NCBI GenBank assembly: GCA_020633725.1
Contig: JACKDC010000004.1
Location: forward strand, 124,001 to 188,000
Direction: 5' to 3'
Source of the DNA: Candidatus Latescibacterota bacterium
GTDB taxonomy: Bacteria; Krumholzibacteriota; Krumholzibacteriia; JACNKJ01
Length of the DNA: 64,000 bases
Shown piece after piece: positions 42,304-49,960 of this stretch. The notes under the pieces are model-generated. The model worked only from the letters and a program-made list of their open reading frames with translations, searched no databases and was not told the origin of the DNA. A program made the position numbers and the translations under genes. Every line of letters starts with the position of its first letter. Position 1 is the stretch's first letter.

Positions 42304-42474
42304 GCTAACTCCCAGATTCCAGCGCTAACTCGCATTAGCGTCATGCCCCTCAATGCCTGCCCCTGAGACCGGCATCTTTTCTTCAGTCGTCGAAGACATA
42401 GGGGCGTCTGACGTCCTCATGCGCTCTCGCGCTCAAAGGCAATCGACGCTACTAATGCCAGACTCTCTTGCCGT

Positions 42475-42684
42475 TTACTGCCATTGCTTCCGCCAGTCGA
42501 TTTCGTCAGGATCAACCGCGCTAGTCGGGAGGAAGACGAGGATGACTAGTGCGACGATACCTATGGCAACAGACAGTGCAGTCCACCCGCCTAGGTTGCG
42601 GTTCTTCCTCTTCGCCATGTTGTACGTGAGGATGATGATTGCAATGTGGGCAATCAGGATGACAAAGGTAACTGGCTGAAACAT
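42475..42684 (-). CDS. 69-aa putative membrane protein
   Basis: Two helices (FVILIAHIAIIILTYNMA and ALSVAIGIVALVILVFL) separated by KRKNRNLGG, with an acidic tail. CAGGAGAAGG lies upstream of the ATG. It sits 42 bp downstream of the protease gene in the cargo operon, so it may belong to the same membrane complex. Confidence 0.7.
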   Translation of the reverse strand: MFQPVTFVILIAHIAIIILTYNMAKRKNRNLGGWTALSVAIGIVALVILVFLPTSAVDPDEIDWRKQWQ

Positions 42685-42726
42685 CGCCTTCTCCTGGCGT
42701 GGAAGACCTCGCTCGCGAGAACTTGG

Positions 42727-43815
42727 CTAATGGTCGAACCTCAATTCATCCGGGATTGAGATCTCCGCCCCGCACTCCTCGCACGTGATCTCGTTATCAT
42801 ATTCGGGATCGAACCATGTAGCGCAACCGCAATTCCAACAGTGTAGTCTTCTCAAGTTGTCACTGGCTTCCATGGATCCAGATGCTTCTCGCTGTCTGGA
42901 TATACCCAAGTCGTTAGCGAGTTTGCCGAGAGCTTGGGTAGCTTCGTAGTCAGTGGAAGTGGGGCTGCGTTTCCTGCGAAACGGCAGAAGAAGCAACTTG
43001 AGGAGCCCCTTGATCGCCTCGCTGAGAATGAACCAGAGGAAGATTATGATCCCGATCACGATCCCAAGGATCCACCATCCGCCGCCGAACAAGAATGCCA
43101 CGAGGGCAACGAAGATGCCGACCACCCACTTCGCGATGACTCGCCACCCAATCCGGGCACCGGATCTCTCAAGTGGGGTCGGGTCTAGTGGACCTGAGAG
43201 AAACGTCGTGATCGTTTGAATTCCGACTGCAAAGTTGAGATTCTGGCCGTCCTCAATGGTAGCTACCACTACCCCGATGACCTTGCCGTCAAGATCGAGT
43301 AGTGGACCACCGCTGCTTCCTGGTGAGATGGGAGCAGTGATCTGCAGGAATTGGTGCCCTTCGAACATGCGGACTGCACTGACTAAGCCATCAGAAAGGG
43401 TGTTTTCCAGACCTAACGGATTGCCAATAGCAATCACTCGCTGTCCAGGCTTAAGCTCCGCATCAGGATTAAGGGCAAGGGGTGTTTCGCCCGCAGCACC
43501 GAAGCTAAGAATCGCTAAGTCGGCTTTGGTATCGAGGCTCTCGACGACAACAACGTCATAGTAGCCCGAAGCCGTGTATATCTCTGCGGAGTATGCTCCA
43601 GTTACTACGTGAGCGTTGGTAAGGACCATGTGGTCATTGATGAAGAACCCGCTTCCGGAGCGACTTGCCGAGCCTGTCTTGTCATAGGTGTGGATGCTGA
43701 CCATGCTCGGCAAAGCACCCTCAGCAATCTCTTCGATGCTCTTAGCCAGGCTGAGCTTGGCGCCCGAGGTAGTGCTAGACAGCACCAGGAAGGCGATGAT
43801 CGCTATTCGGTGCAT
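42727..43815 (-). CDS. Membrane-anchored trypsin-like serine protease with C-terminal zinc ribbon
   Basis: A 362-aa protein: signal or membrane segment, trypsin/HtrA-like protease with His69 (TNAHVV), Asp99 (KADLAIL) and Ser168 (SPGSSGGPLL), then one long hydrophobic region at about 225-280 with two or three helices, and a C-terminal zinc ribbon (CWNCGCATWF ... CEECG). There is no PDZ domain. The ribbon would be cytoplasmic if the protease is outside. GAGAGG precedes the ATG at 43815. The substrate is unknown; proteases on mobile elements often serve defence or host-cell control. Confidence 0.8.
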   Translation of the reverse strand: MHRIAIIAFLVLSSTTSGAKLSLAKSIEEIAEGALPSMVSIHTYDKTGSASRSGSGFFINDHMVLTNAHVVTGAYSAEIYTASGYYDVVVVESLDTKADLAILSFGAAGETPLALNPDAELKPGQRVIAIGNPLGLENTLSDGLVSAVRMFEGHQFLQITAPISPGSSGGPLLDLDGKVIGVVVATIEDGQNLNFAVGIQTITTFLSGPLDPTPLERSGARIGWRVIAKWVVGIFVALVAFLFGGGWWILGIVIGIIIFLWFILSEAIKGLLKLLLLPFRRKRSPTSTDYEATQALGKLANDLGISRQREASGSMEASDNLRRLHCWNCGCATWFDPEYDNEITCEECGAEISIPDELRFDH

Positions 43816-43873
43816 AAGTCCTCTCCCCTCTTGCCTCTCATGGGGACCTATCGGCCGACGAACTAGCATCCTG

Positions 43874-44626
43874 CTAATGGACGAACGTCGCTCTTACCCG
43901 TTTCGACTTTAGTAGGTAGGGAATCCAAATCATAGAAAACCCCAGATGCTTGACTAGCTCGCGCGAGGTGCTGGGATCGAGTGGCTGATTGGCAATGAAT
44001 CGCATTGGCACAAGGATGTCCACCACACCGTAGATAAAGACGCAGACAAGAAAGACGATGAAGAGCCTTGGAAACCTCGCGCGCTTGGAGAAGAAGAGGT
44101 ACGCCAAGTAAGCCCCTGCCAAGAAGATGCAGGCTGTGATGATGGCTTCTCCGAGATAGAGAGATGCGAATAGCGGATCATATGCGCTTCCGCCAGCGGT
44201 TGCCCACGCGCTCCAGGTGCCACCAGCCAAGGTGGGAAGGTACAGTGTTAGTAGGGTGAATAGATACCTGAGAGGGTTCCAGATGATCCCAATTGCTAGC
44301 AATACGAGCCATCCCCCTAGGCCTTCGAGCGACTTCCCCTCAGTGCCTTCGATCTGTGGCTCATTAGCAGCTCTGGACGGCATGCCCGGCGGAGACGATT
44401 CTTGAGATTCGTCTTCCAGTGGGCTGTCAATCTGCTCAATACCGCGGGACTCAGAGGGAAATACGGTCTCTGGCTCGGCTGGAGGTGGTGGCAGGGTACT
44501 GCCGCAATACCGACACTTAATGGCCTTGAACTTAATCGTCTCAGCGCAGAACGGACACTCTTTCGTACTTGGAGCTGAGTCACGGCCAGGTCCATTGTCC
44601 GCTGCAACCATATGCGCCCCCTTCAT
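43874..44626 (-). CDS. Zinc-ribbon, DUF2569-like membrane protein
   Basis: A 250-aa protein. The N-terminus has a zinc ribbon, CPFCAETIKFKAIKCRYCG; a Pro/Ser/Glu-rich linker follows (35-95), then GLGGWLVLLAIGIIWNPL and three more helices as in DUF2569-like proteins. It lies 58 bp upstream of the protease gene, which also carries a zinc ribbon, so the two are probably partners. GGGGCG upstream of the ATG is a weak ribosome site. Confidence 0.7.
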   Translation of the reverse strand: MKGAHMVAADNGPGRDSAPSTKECPFCAETIKFKAIKCRYCGSTLPPPPAEPETVFPSESRGIEQIDSPLEDESQESSPPGMPSRAANEPQIEGTEGKSLEGLGGWLVLLAIGIIWNPLRYLFTLLTLYLPTLAGGTWSAWATAGGSAYDPLFASLYLGEAIITACIFLAGAYLAYLFFSKRARFPRLFIVFLVCVFIYGVVDILVPMRFIANQPLDPSTSRELVKHLGFSMIWIPYLLKSKRVRATFVH

Positions 44627-45234
44627 CGTGCGCTAGTGCCCCTCACCTAGCCTTCTACTACTGGGTAGCATGGGCGGTTTGCAGCGCCAGTCAGACGGAC
44701 TGGTGCATAACGGCCTCGATGTCCCCATCAATCTCAAACTCACAGTAGATGCGCTGGAACATCCCCGGGCACTTCGTCCTCATGTCCCCGGTGCACATAC
44801 CCATGGAACCGAAACAGGTGTGGCTGAGCGCATCAAAAGAGCCTCTTGTTTGGCGAGACCAGCCTTCAGCTTGAGTCCCCCCCTCGGCTCTTCTTCGGGT
44901 ACCCGATCCAAGCATTCGGGAGTAGGACCTGGGTGATTCTTTGCAGCCAGACACCACTTCCAGATGTAGTGGATGCATGCGAGTCAATGATACCAGATCT
45001 TTAGGCCGGGATTTAGCCTTACCCGAAGCTCGGACGGAACCACTATCGGTGAGCGAGTCAGATACTGTGGATATATAATCGCCACTTCAATTGATCCTGT
45101 GCAATAGATCCACGGCAGGCCGCTATGTGGCGTCGTGACAAGGCTATATGGCACCCACCGCAGCGTTGCGGAATCCAGGCGGGGCAGGGTGGACGCGTTG
45201 CCGCGGACTCTGGCAACAAAATGGAATTGACCTA
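44627..45234. other. Element spacer without a convincing gene
   Basis: About 600 bp between the two gene groups. A leftward frame at 44691-44987 ends in a coding-looking stretch (CEFEIDGDIEAVMHQSV) but has no good start; it may be a gene remnant. Nothing else is supported. Confidence 0.4.
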
Positions 45235-45263
45235 TTGACAAATACCCCTTTTGGTGCTATACT
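45235..45263 (+). promoter_or_regulatory. Near-consensus sigma-70 promoter of the replication/integration genes
   Basis: TTGACA (45235-45240), exactly 17 bp, TATACT (45258-45263). Start of transcription is near 45270, leaving a leader of about 265 nt before the HTH-primase gene. The leader holds a near-perfect palindrome at 45466-45479 (CCCCCTTAAGGGGG). A strong promoter with a structured leader fits repression or attenuation in the quiescent element. Confidence 0.8.
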
Positions 45264-45465
45264 GGGAGTAGACAGGGTTGAGTGGCTTAGCTTCCACGCC
45301 CTGTTGGCGATATTTCCTTGGCGCGAGCAATTCGCCCAAGACGGCCAGGCCAACTGATCGCGTACCCTCGTGAGAAGTGGCCTAAGTGACCGTAGCTTAA
45401 ACCCCAACGAAACTTGTATCGGGCGACCGGAAGGCGTGTTGTGTAGCGCGCGTTCGCCCGGGACG

Positions 45466-45479
45466 CCCCCTTAAGGGGG
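45466..45479. repeat. Palindrome in the leader of the HTH-primase gene
   Basis: CCCCCTTAAGGGGG, a perfect 14-bp palindrome with an almost symmetrical flank (ACGC...GTGT), 56 bp before the start codon. It could be an operator or an RNA hairpin. Confidence 0.55.
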
Positions 45480-45535
45480 GTGTATCTCCCTGTGAATGGG
45501 GGCAATGTAACGCATTGCAAAAATGGAGGATATGT

Positions 45536-47179
45536 ATGGATATTAGCAGTATTGGTGAGCTTGCAGAAGAACGGGAATCACCTGATCGGGAAAGCCGTGT
45601 GATCTTGCCGAGGATCGGCAAGGGGTACACCGCGGTGCCAAACTGGATCTTCAACGACATGTGCTACCTCCGGCTATCGGACCGGGGGAAGGCTCTGTTG
45701 CCGTATCTGATGGCCGGTCCAGGCGCTGGAAGGTCGAGGTATTTCCTCCCACCAGGAATTCATGTCGGGCACTATGCAAGGTTCGCAGCAGATATGGGGT
45801 GGGATACCTCGGTACTCAAGGAGACCATGGGTGAGCTAGCAGAAGCCGGTTGGATTCTGACAGACGAGCTCAATGGCCTTGTTCTGGTTCCATCCGTCAC
45901 GACAAGCGCAGACAACCCCGATGACCTTAAGGGGACTCTAAGGAAGCTAGCTGATGTTCCTGAGTCACAGCTAAGGCAGAAGTACTTTGAGCTCTTGCTT
46001 GACATGACCTTCAAGGTGCCAAGGAAATGGAGTGCCTCCGAAGAGCAGCTTCTGAGGACGCTGGAGTTCTATCTGCCAGAGGGGCTGGCCATCCCCCAGT
46101 GGGCTTTCGTGAGGAAGCTCTCTACACCGAATAAGAAGGCACGAGGGCGAGAGCACCAAAGGACACCCTGTAGGACACGAGGGAGGACACAAGAACAAGT
46201 TCTTCCACATGGAAGGGTGGAGTCATGTGCTGATTCAAGCTGTGCGGACTCTTCACTAGAGCTTCTGGGAGCTCTCCACCCTATGGGCGATCGGTGGTCT
46301 GTTTGCGCCTTCGGACCAGGTGTCGCGCACTATGGTCACTTCGATGATGCCCAGGAAGCGCTTTCTGAGGCGTGGCGGCTAGACCAGCTGTATGGTATCG
46401 AAGGCGTCTTCTGGGGCTTGGGTGCCTTGCGAGATGAAGTCTGTGGTCGAGGGCGCTCCGCGGATGTAGTGAGAATCCAAACTGCATGGGCAGACATCGA
46501 CACCAAAGACGCTTCCGGCAATCCTGACCAAGCTCTCGCCCATGAAACTCTGGAGCTCAGTCTCGCGAGTGGGCGAATTCCCCCACCCTCAGCGGTTGTT
46601 GAGACAGGGGGAGGCGTACATGCCTACTGGCTCCTCGACGAGCCTGTCACCGGCACGAATCTAATGCTGATTCCTCCAATTAACAGAGCACTGGCAGAGA
46701 GGGTCGGAGGCGACGATGTGGGGGATCTAGCTCGTGTCCTGCGTGTCCCAGGCACCCGGAATCGAAAGCCAGAGCACCCCGACAAGCCTATGTGCCGGAT
46801 CCACAGCCTCGACCTAGGGAGGCGCTATGCCCTGCCCTGGCTGGCCTGGTTCCTGGATGTTGACACCATTCAAACAGGGACCTCGCCGCTTGTCCCTATT
46901 CGGGAAGTCCGCTTCCAGGACGCTACTCCGAGTAGATGGATGGAGATCATGGCTGGGCGGCCAAAGTTGCAGGATCTTTGGAAGACGCCTGTTCCGGTAG
47001 GGGAACGCTCTGAGGTCGCGATGTCATTGGCAAACCATGCTGTGCACGCAGGGCTAGCCAACGGGGATGAGATTGCCACCATCCTGAAGAACTCCCCTGC
47101 CCTTGGTTCATGGGCAGAGGAAAAGCCATCTGCGCTTGGCCGCACCATAGCCAAGGCCAGAGGGGCTAAGACTCACTAG
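45536..47179 (+). CDS. HTH-primase replication protein
   Basis: A 547-aa protein. The N-terminus (residues about 25-115) looks like a winged helix (YLRLSDRGKALLPYLMAG ... LKETMGELAEAGWILTDE). From about 310 on, WADIDTKD (Asp319, Asp321), VVETGGGVHAYWLLDEP and DLARVLRVPGTRNRK match the RepB/primase-polymerase family of plasmids and phages. It likely starts element replication. The ATG at 45536 has GGAGG six bases upstream. The hairpin at 47193-47220 follows. Confidence 0.75.
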   Translation: MDISSIGELAEERESPDRESRVILPRIGKGYTAVPNWIFNDMCYLRLSDRGKALLPYLMAGPGAGRSRYFLPPGIHVGHYARFAADMGWDTSVLKETMGELAEAGWILTDELNGLVLVPSVTTSADNPDDLKGTLRKLADVPESQLRQKYFELLLDMTFKVPRKWSASEEQLLRTLEFYLPEGLAIPQWAFVRKLSTPNKKARGREHQRTPCRTRGRTQEQVLPHGRVESCADSSCADSSLELLGALHPMGDRWSVCAFGPGVAHYGHFDDAQEALSEAWRLDQLYGIEGVFWGLGALRDEVCGRGRSADVVRIQTAWADIDTKDASGNPDQALAHETLELSLASGRIPPPSAVVETGGGVHAYWLLDEPVTGTNLMLIPPINRALAERVGGDDVGDLARVLRVPGTRNRKPEHPDKPMCRIHSLDLGRRYALPWLAWFLDVDTIQTGTSPLVPIREVRFQDATPSRWMEIMAGRPKLQDLWKTPVPVGERSEVAMSLANHAVHAGLANGDEIATILKNSPALGSWAEEKPSALGRTIAKARGAKTH

Positions 47180-47192
47180 GGTCGATCATAGT

Positions 47193-47220
47193 CCTGGGCG
47201 CGGCTCTGTACCAGCCCAGG
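47193..47220 (+). terminator. Hairpin after the primase gene
   Basis: CCTGGGC (47193-47199) and GCCCAGG (47214-47220) form a 7-bp stem 14 bp after the stop. No T tract follows. Confidence 0.4.
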
Positions 47221-47360
47221 TGGACCCACAGCCACAGAATCAAATCACCTCCTTCCGAGACCGAGCTTGGCACCAGCAGAGGGTGTGGGCTTGGAGATCG
47301 AACTGCATGAAGGAGAAGCTATGTAAGGAAGATTAGTCCTGAAACCAAGGATGTTCAAGA

Positions 47361-47633
47361 ATGGATAATACAAGGAACAGGTTGCCTAGTACTGGCGACC
47401 ACCAAGAACAAGGAGGCCGCGAACGCACGTTTGCGAGTGAGACTCTCATGTCAGTCGAAGACCTCTGTGACTACCTGCAGCTCGGTAAGAGTGCCATCTA
47501 CAACTTGGTTGCGAATGGCGGATTACCGCACATCAAGATCGCAAGAAAGCTGCGCTTTCAGCGCGAGGCAGTGGTAGAATGGCTATCGGAACTCCGTGTG
47601 CCAAGAGACAACGGAGGTTCCACATGGCAGTGA
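47361..47633 (+). CDS. Excisionase/MerR-type HTH protein
   Basis: A 90-aa protein with a helix-turn-helix of the HTH_17/excisionase family: LMSVEDLCDYLQLGKSAIYN, then GGLPHIKIARKLRFQREAVV. Such proteins direct excision or regulate the adjacent integrase. The 3' end overlaps the integrase start by 10 bp, so the two are coupled. AAGGA lies upstream of the ATG. Confidence 0.8.
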   Translation: MDNTRNRLPSTGDHQEQGGRERTFASETLMSVEDLCDYLQLGKSAIYNLVANGGLPHIKIARKLRFQREAVVEWLSELRVPRDNGGSTWQ

Positions 47634-48715
47634 GGAAAAGAAAGGACACTGGGAAGTACGAAGTTAGCCTCAACCTGGGAGGAAAGAGAGTCAGACGGAC
47701 TTCGCCGGTCCAGACAAAGAAGGGCGCTCAAGATTACGAAGCCGTCTTGAGGCGGGCGCATCTTGAGTCGTTGGGGTCCGACCAGCCAGCAAGGAGAGAG
47801 GAAAGCATCGCGGTGTTTGCAGTGGAGTGGTTGGAGACCTACTCAGCGGCACACAAGAAGCCCAGCTCCTTTGATGCGGATGAGCGAATCGTCCGATTGC
47901 ACCTTGTTCCGTATTTCGGCAGCAAGAAGCTCGACGAAATCGGGGGCTTGGATGTCGATAGGTTCAAGGCGGCTCAAAAGCAGAAAGGGCTGAGTGAGAA
48001 GACGATAAACAACCACCTTGCCGTGCTCCGCAAGATGCTGGCGACAGCTGTTGAGTGGAACTACCAGGCAAAGGTGCCCCCTGTGAAGTGGTTCAAGAGG
48101 GGAAGTGAGAAGGTAGCCTACTTCAAGGCGGAGGAATCGGAGCGTCTGCTAGCGCAGGTCGATGGCCAGCTGCATGCTCTGGTTCTGACAGCACTTCGAA
48201 CGGGAATGCGACGGGGTGAGTTGCTGGCTCTCAGGTGGACCTGCGTCGATTTCGCTCAGTCATACATCAGGGTCGAGAGCTCTGACTGGCAAGGACGGGT
48301 AGGATCGACGAAGACAGGGCGAACCAGGGTTGTTCCGATGAGCCGGGAGCTCGCAGTGGCCTTGGAGCGCCATAGGAGGCGTTCTCCGGTCTCTGAGTTC
48401 GTCTTCTGCAATCAGGACGGCTCACCGCTCAGGTTCACCCAGATCAAGCGTCCGCTGTATTCGGCCTGCAAGGCTGCCGGATTGCCCGAGGTGCAATGGC
48501 ACGTGTTTCGTCACACGTTCGCCTCTCAGCTCGTGATGGCCGGAGTCAGCCTGAAGGCCGTTCAGGAGCTGTTGGGTCATCGCACGATGGACATGACTCT
48601 TCGCTACTCGCATCTAGCACCGAGCATCCTGTCGGAGGCCGTTGAGAGGCTCACGGAGGTGGGGGAGAAAGCGAAAGCCGCCCCCCTACTCAAGGTGGTC
48701 GAGGGCGCGGCTTGA
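47624..48715 (+). CDS. Tyrosine recombinase/integrase
   Basis: A 363-aa phage-type integrase: arm-binding N-terminus (GKYEVSLNLGGKRVRR), core-binding SAM-like region (residues 65-150) and a catalytic domain with Arg196 (TGMRRGELLAL), Lys230, His293-x-x-Arg296 (HVFRHTFA), His319 (LGHR) and Tyr328 (LRYSHL). All catalytic residues are present. GGAGG lies six bases before the ATG at 47624. The gene is next to attR in the tRNA. Confidence 0.93.
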   Translation: MAVRKRKDTGKYEVSLNLGGKRVRRTSPVQTKKGAQDYEAVLRRAHLESLGSDQPARREESIAVFAVEWLETYSAAHKKPSSFDADERIVRLHLVPYFGSKKLDEIGGLDVDRFKAAQKQKGLSEKTINNHLAVLRKMLATAVEWNYQAKVPPVKWFKRGSEKVAYFKAEESERLLAQVDGQLHALVLTALRTGMRRGELLALRWTCVDFAQSYIRVESSDWQGRVGSTKTGRTRVVPMSRELAVALERHRRRSPVSEFVFCNQDGSPLRFTQIKRPLYSACKAAGLPEVQWHVFRHTFASQLVMAGVSLKAVQELLGHRTMDMTLRYSHLAPSILSEAVERLTEVGEKAKAAPLLKVVEGAA

Positions 48716-48733
48716 TGGGAAACGTGTAGTTTT

Positions 48734-48751
48734 GGGAACGAGGAGGGAACG
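48734..48751 (+). repeat. GGGAACGAG-type arm repeat, right end
   Basis: GGGAACGAGGAGGGAACG, matching 41167-41184 except for the 2-bp spacer. An inverted related copy (TGTTCCC) is at 48778-48784. Candidate integrase arm sites. Confidence 0.6.
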
Positions 48752-48777
48752 AGGACTTGAAGGAGCTCGCAAGTCCT
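48752..48777 (+). terminator. Hairpin after the integrase gene
   Basis: AGGACTTG (48752-48759) and CAAGTCCT (48770-48777) form an 8-bp stem. It may end the integrase transcript before the tRNA. Confidence 0.5.
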
Positions 48778-48796
48778 TGTTCCCAAATCGCCTTCG

Positions 48797-48819
48797 AGGT
48801 AGCGGCTCAGGGATTCGAA
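48797..48819. other. attR: 23-bp core in the tRNA-Met gene
   Basis: Identical to 41003-41025. It covers the T-arm and acceptor 3' half of the tRNA, so the integrated element rebuilt an intact gene. Confidence 0.9.
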
Positions 48820-48873
48820 CCCCGGACACGCGGATTATGATTCCGCTGCTCTAACCGACTGAGCTAAGCCGCC
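48800..48873 (-). tRNA. tRNA-Met (CAU), elongator-like; integration site
   Basis: It folds as a full cloverleaf: acceptor GGCGGCT/AGCCGCT (with a G-U closing pair), D arm GCTC/GAGC, anticodon stem GCGGA/TCCGC with loop ATCATAA (CAU), and T arm with GGTTCGAATCC. The CCA is not encoded. The sequence resembles elongator tRNA-Met; a lysidine-modified tRNA-Ile2 with the same anticodon cannot be fully excluded. Confidence 0.9.
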
Positions 48874-48884
48874 ATGCGGGGCAC

Positions 48885-48913
48885 AGGCTAGTGTCGGAGA
48901 GGCCGAAAGTCAA
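48885..48913 (-). promoter_or_regulatory. Putative tRNA-Met promoter
   Basis: On the minus strand TTGACT, 17 bp, TAGCCT, with the -10 ending 11 bp before the tRNA. It lies back to back with the ilvC promoter. Confidence 0.7.
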
Positions 48914-48926
48914 GGGGGGCGGCGCC

Positions 48927-48955
48927 TTGCGGCCCCGGCGGCGATCTGCTAGACC
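48927..48955 (+). promoter_or_regulatory. Putative ilvC promoter with leaderless start
   Basis: TTGCGG (48927-48932), 17 bp, TAGACC (48950-48955). The predicted transcription start coincides with the A of the ATG at 48962, and no Shine-Dalgarno is present. Confidence 0.5.
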
Positions 48956-48961
48956 CCACGC

Positions 48962-49960
48962 ATGGCCCGACGATTCGACGCGAGCGACGCCCCCGCCGCC
49001 GGCCTGGCCGGCCGGCGCGTGGCGTTGGTGGGCTACGGCAACCAGGGCCGGGCCCATGCGGCCAATCTGCGGGACGAGGGCGTGGACGTCCTCATCGGGG
49101 CGCGCGAGGGCGGCGGCTCGTGGAACTCCGCACAGGAAGCGGGGTTCGAGGTGCTCGTGCCCGCCGCGGCGGCCGCGGCGGCCGACGTCCTGATCCTGCT
49201 CACCCCCGACGAGACGCAGGCCGAGTTCTACGCCGCCGAGATCCGTCCGTCGCTGCGCCCGGGCGCGGCGCTGGGCTTCGCCCACGGCTTCGCGGTGGGC
49301 TTCGGTCTGCTTGACCCGGGGCCCGGGGTTGACGTCTTTCTCGTCGCCCCCAAGGCGCAGGGTCGAATGGTGCGCAGGCTGTACACGGAGGGGCACGGCG
49401 CCGCGGCGCTGGTGGGGGTCCAGCAGGACGTCACCGGCGGCGCCTGGCAGACGGCCCTGGCCTACGCGGCCGCGCTCGGCTGCCTGCGCACCGGGGCGCT
49501 GGCCACGAGCTTCCGCGAGGAGGCGGTGAGCGACCTCTTCGGCGAGCAGACCGTGCTCTGCGGGGGCTTGAGCGAACTGATCCGGGCGGCCTTCGACACG
49601 CTCGTGGCCCGTGGCTACGCGCCGGAGATCGCCTACTTCGAGTGTCTGCACGAGGTGAAGATCCTGGCCGATCTGATCCATGCGAAGGGGATCGCCGGGA
49701 TGCGCGGGCACATCAGCGGGACGGCCCTCTACGGCGACCTCACGCGAGGGCGCCGCGTGGTGGACGACGGCGTGCGCGCGCGCATGGCGTCGATACTGGA
49801 CGAGATCGAATCCGGCGACTTCGCCCGCGAGTGGGTCGCCGAGGCCGCGGCCGGCGCGCCGCGCCTGAAGGCCCGTCAGGCCGCCGACGCCGAGCACGCC
49901 ATCGAGGCGGCCGGGCGGCGGGTGCGGGCGATGATGCCCTGGCTCGAGGAGGACGCGTGA
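48962..49960 (+). CDS. ilvC: Ketol-acid reductoisomerase
   Basis: A 332-aa class I enzyme that isomerises and reduces acetolactate in valine, leucine and isoleucine synthesis. VGYGNQGRAHAANLRD binds NADPH; FREEAVSDLFGEQTVLCGG and AYFECLHEVKILADLI carry the metal-binding acids. The usual APKGPGH loop reads APKAQGR here. No Shine-Dalgarno precedes the ATG. The stop overlaps the next start (GTGA). Other ilv genes are not in the window. Confidence 0.9.
   Translation: MARRFDASDAPAAGLAGRRVALVGYGNQGRAHAANLRDEGVDVLIGAREGGGSWNSAQEAGFEVLVPAAAAAAADVLILLTPDETQAEFYAAEIRPSLRPGAALGFAHGFAVGFGLLDPGPGVDVFLVAPKAQGRMVRRLYTEGHGAAALVGVQQDVTGGAWQTALAYAAALGCLRTGALATSFREEAVSDLFGEQTVLCGGLSELIRAAFDTLVARGYAPEIAYFECLHEVKILADLIHAKGIAGMRGHISGTALYGDLTRGRRVVDDGVRARMASILDEIESGDFAREWVAEAAAGAPRLKARQAADAEHAIEAAGRRVRAMMPWLEEDA

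Larger units (their letters stand above)
41003..48819. mobile_element. Integrated element in tRNA-Met(CAU), about 7.8 kb
   Basis: It is bounded by 23-bp direct repeats; its base composition and codon use are visibly more AT-rich than the flanks. Next to attR are a tyrosine integrase, an excisionase-like gene and an HTH-primase protein, all rightward; five cargo genes run leftward toward attL. No capsid, terminase, relaxase or transposase is seen. This fits a phage satellite or a small integrative plasmid of the RepB/primase type. Confidence 0.9.

Noticed and set aside
44691..44987. Leftward 98-codon frame in the element spacer
   Set aside because: Only the C-terminal third looks coding; there is no good ribosome site and no family. 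Possibly a remnant, not called as a gene.
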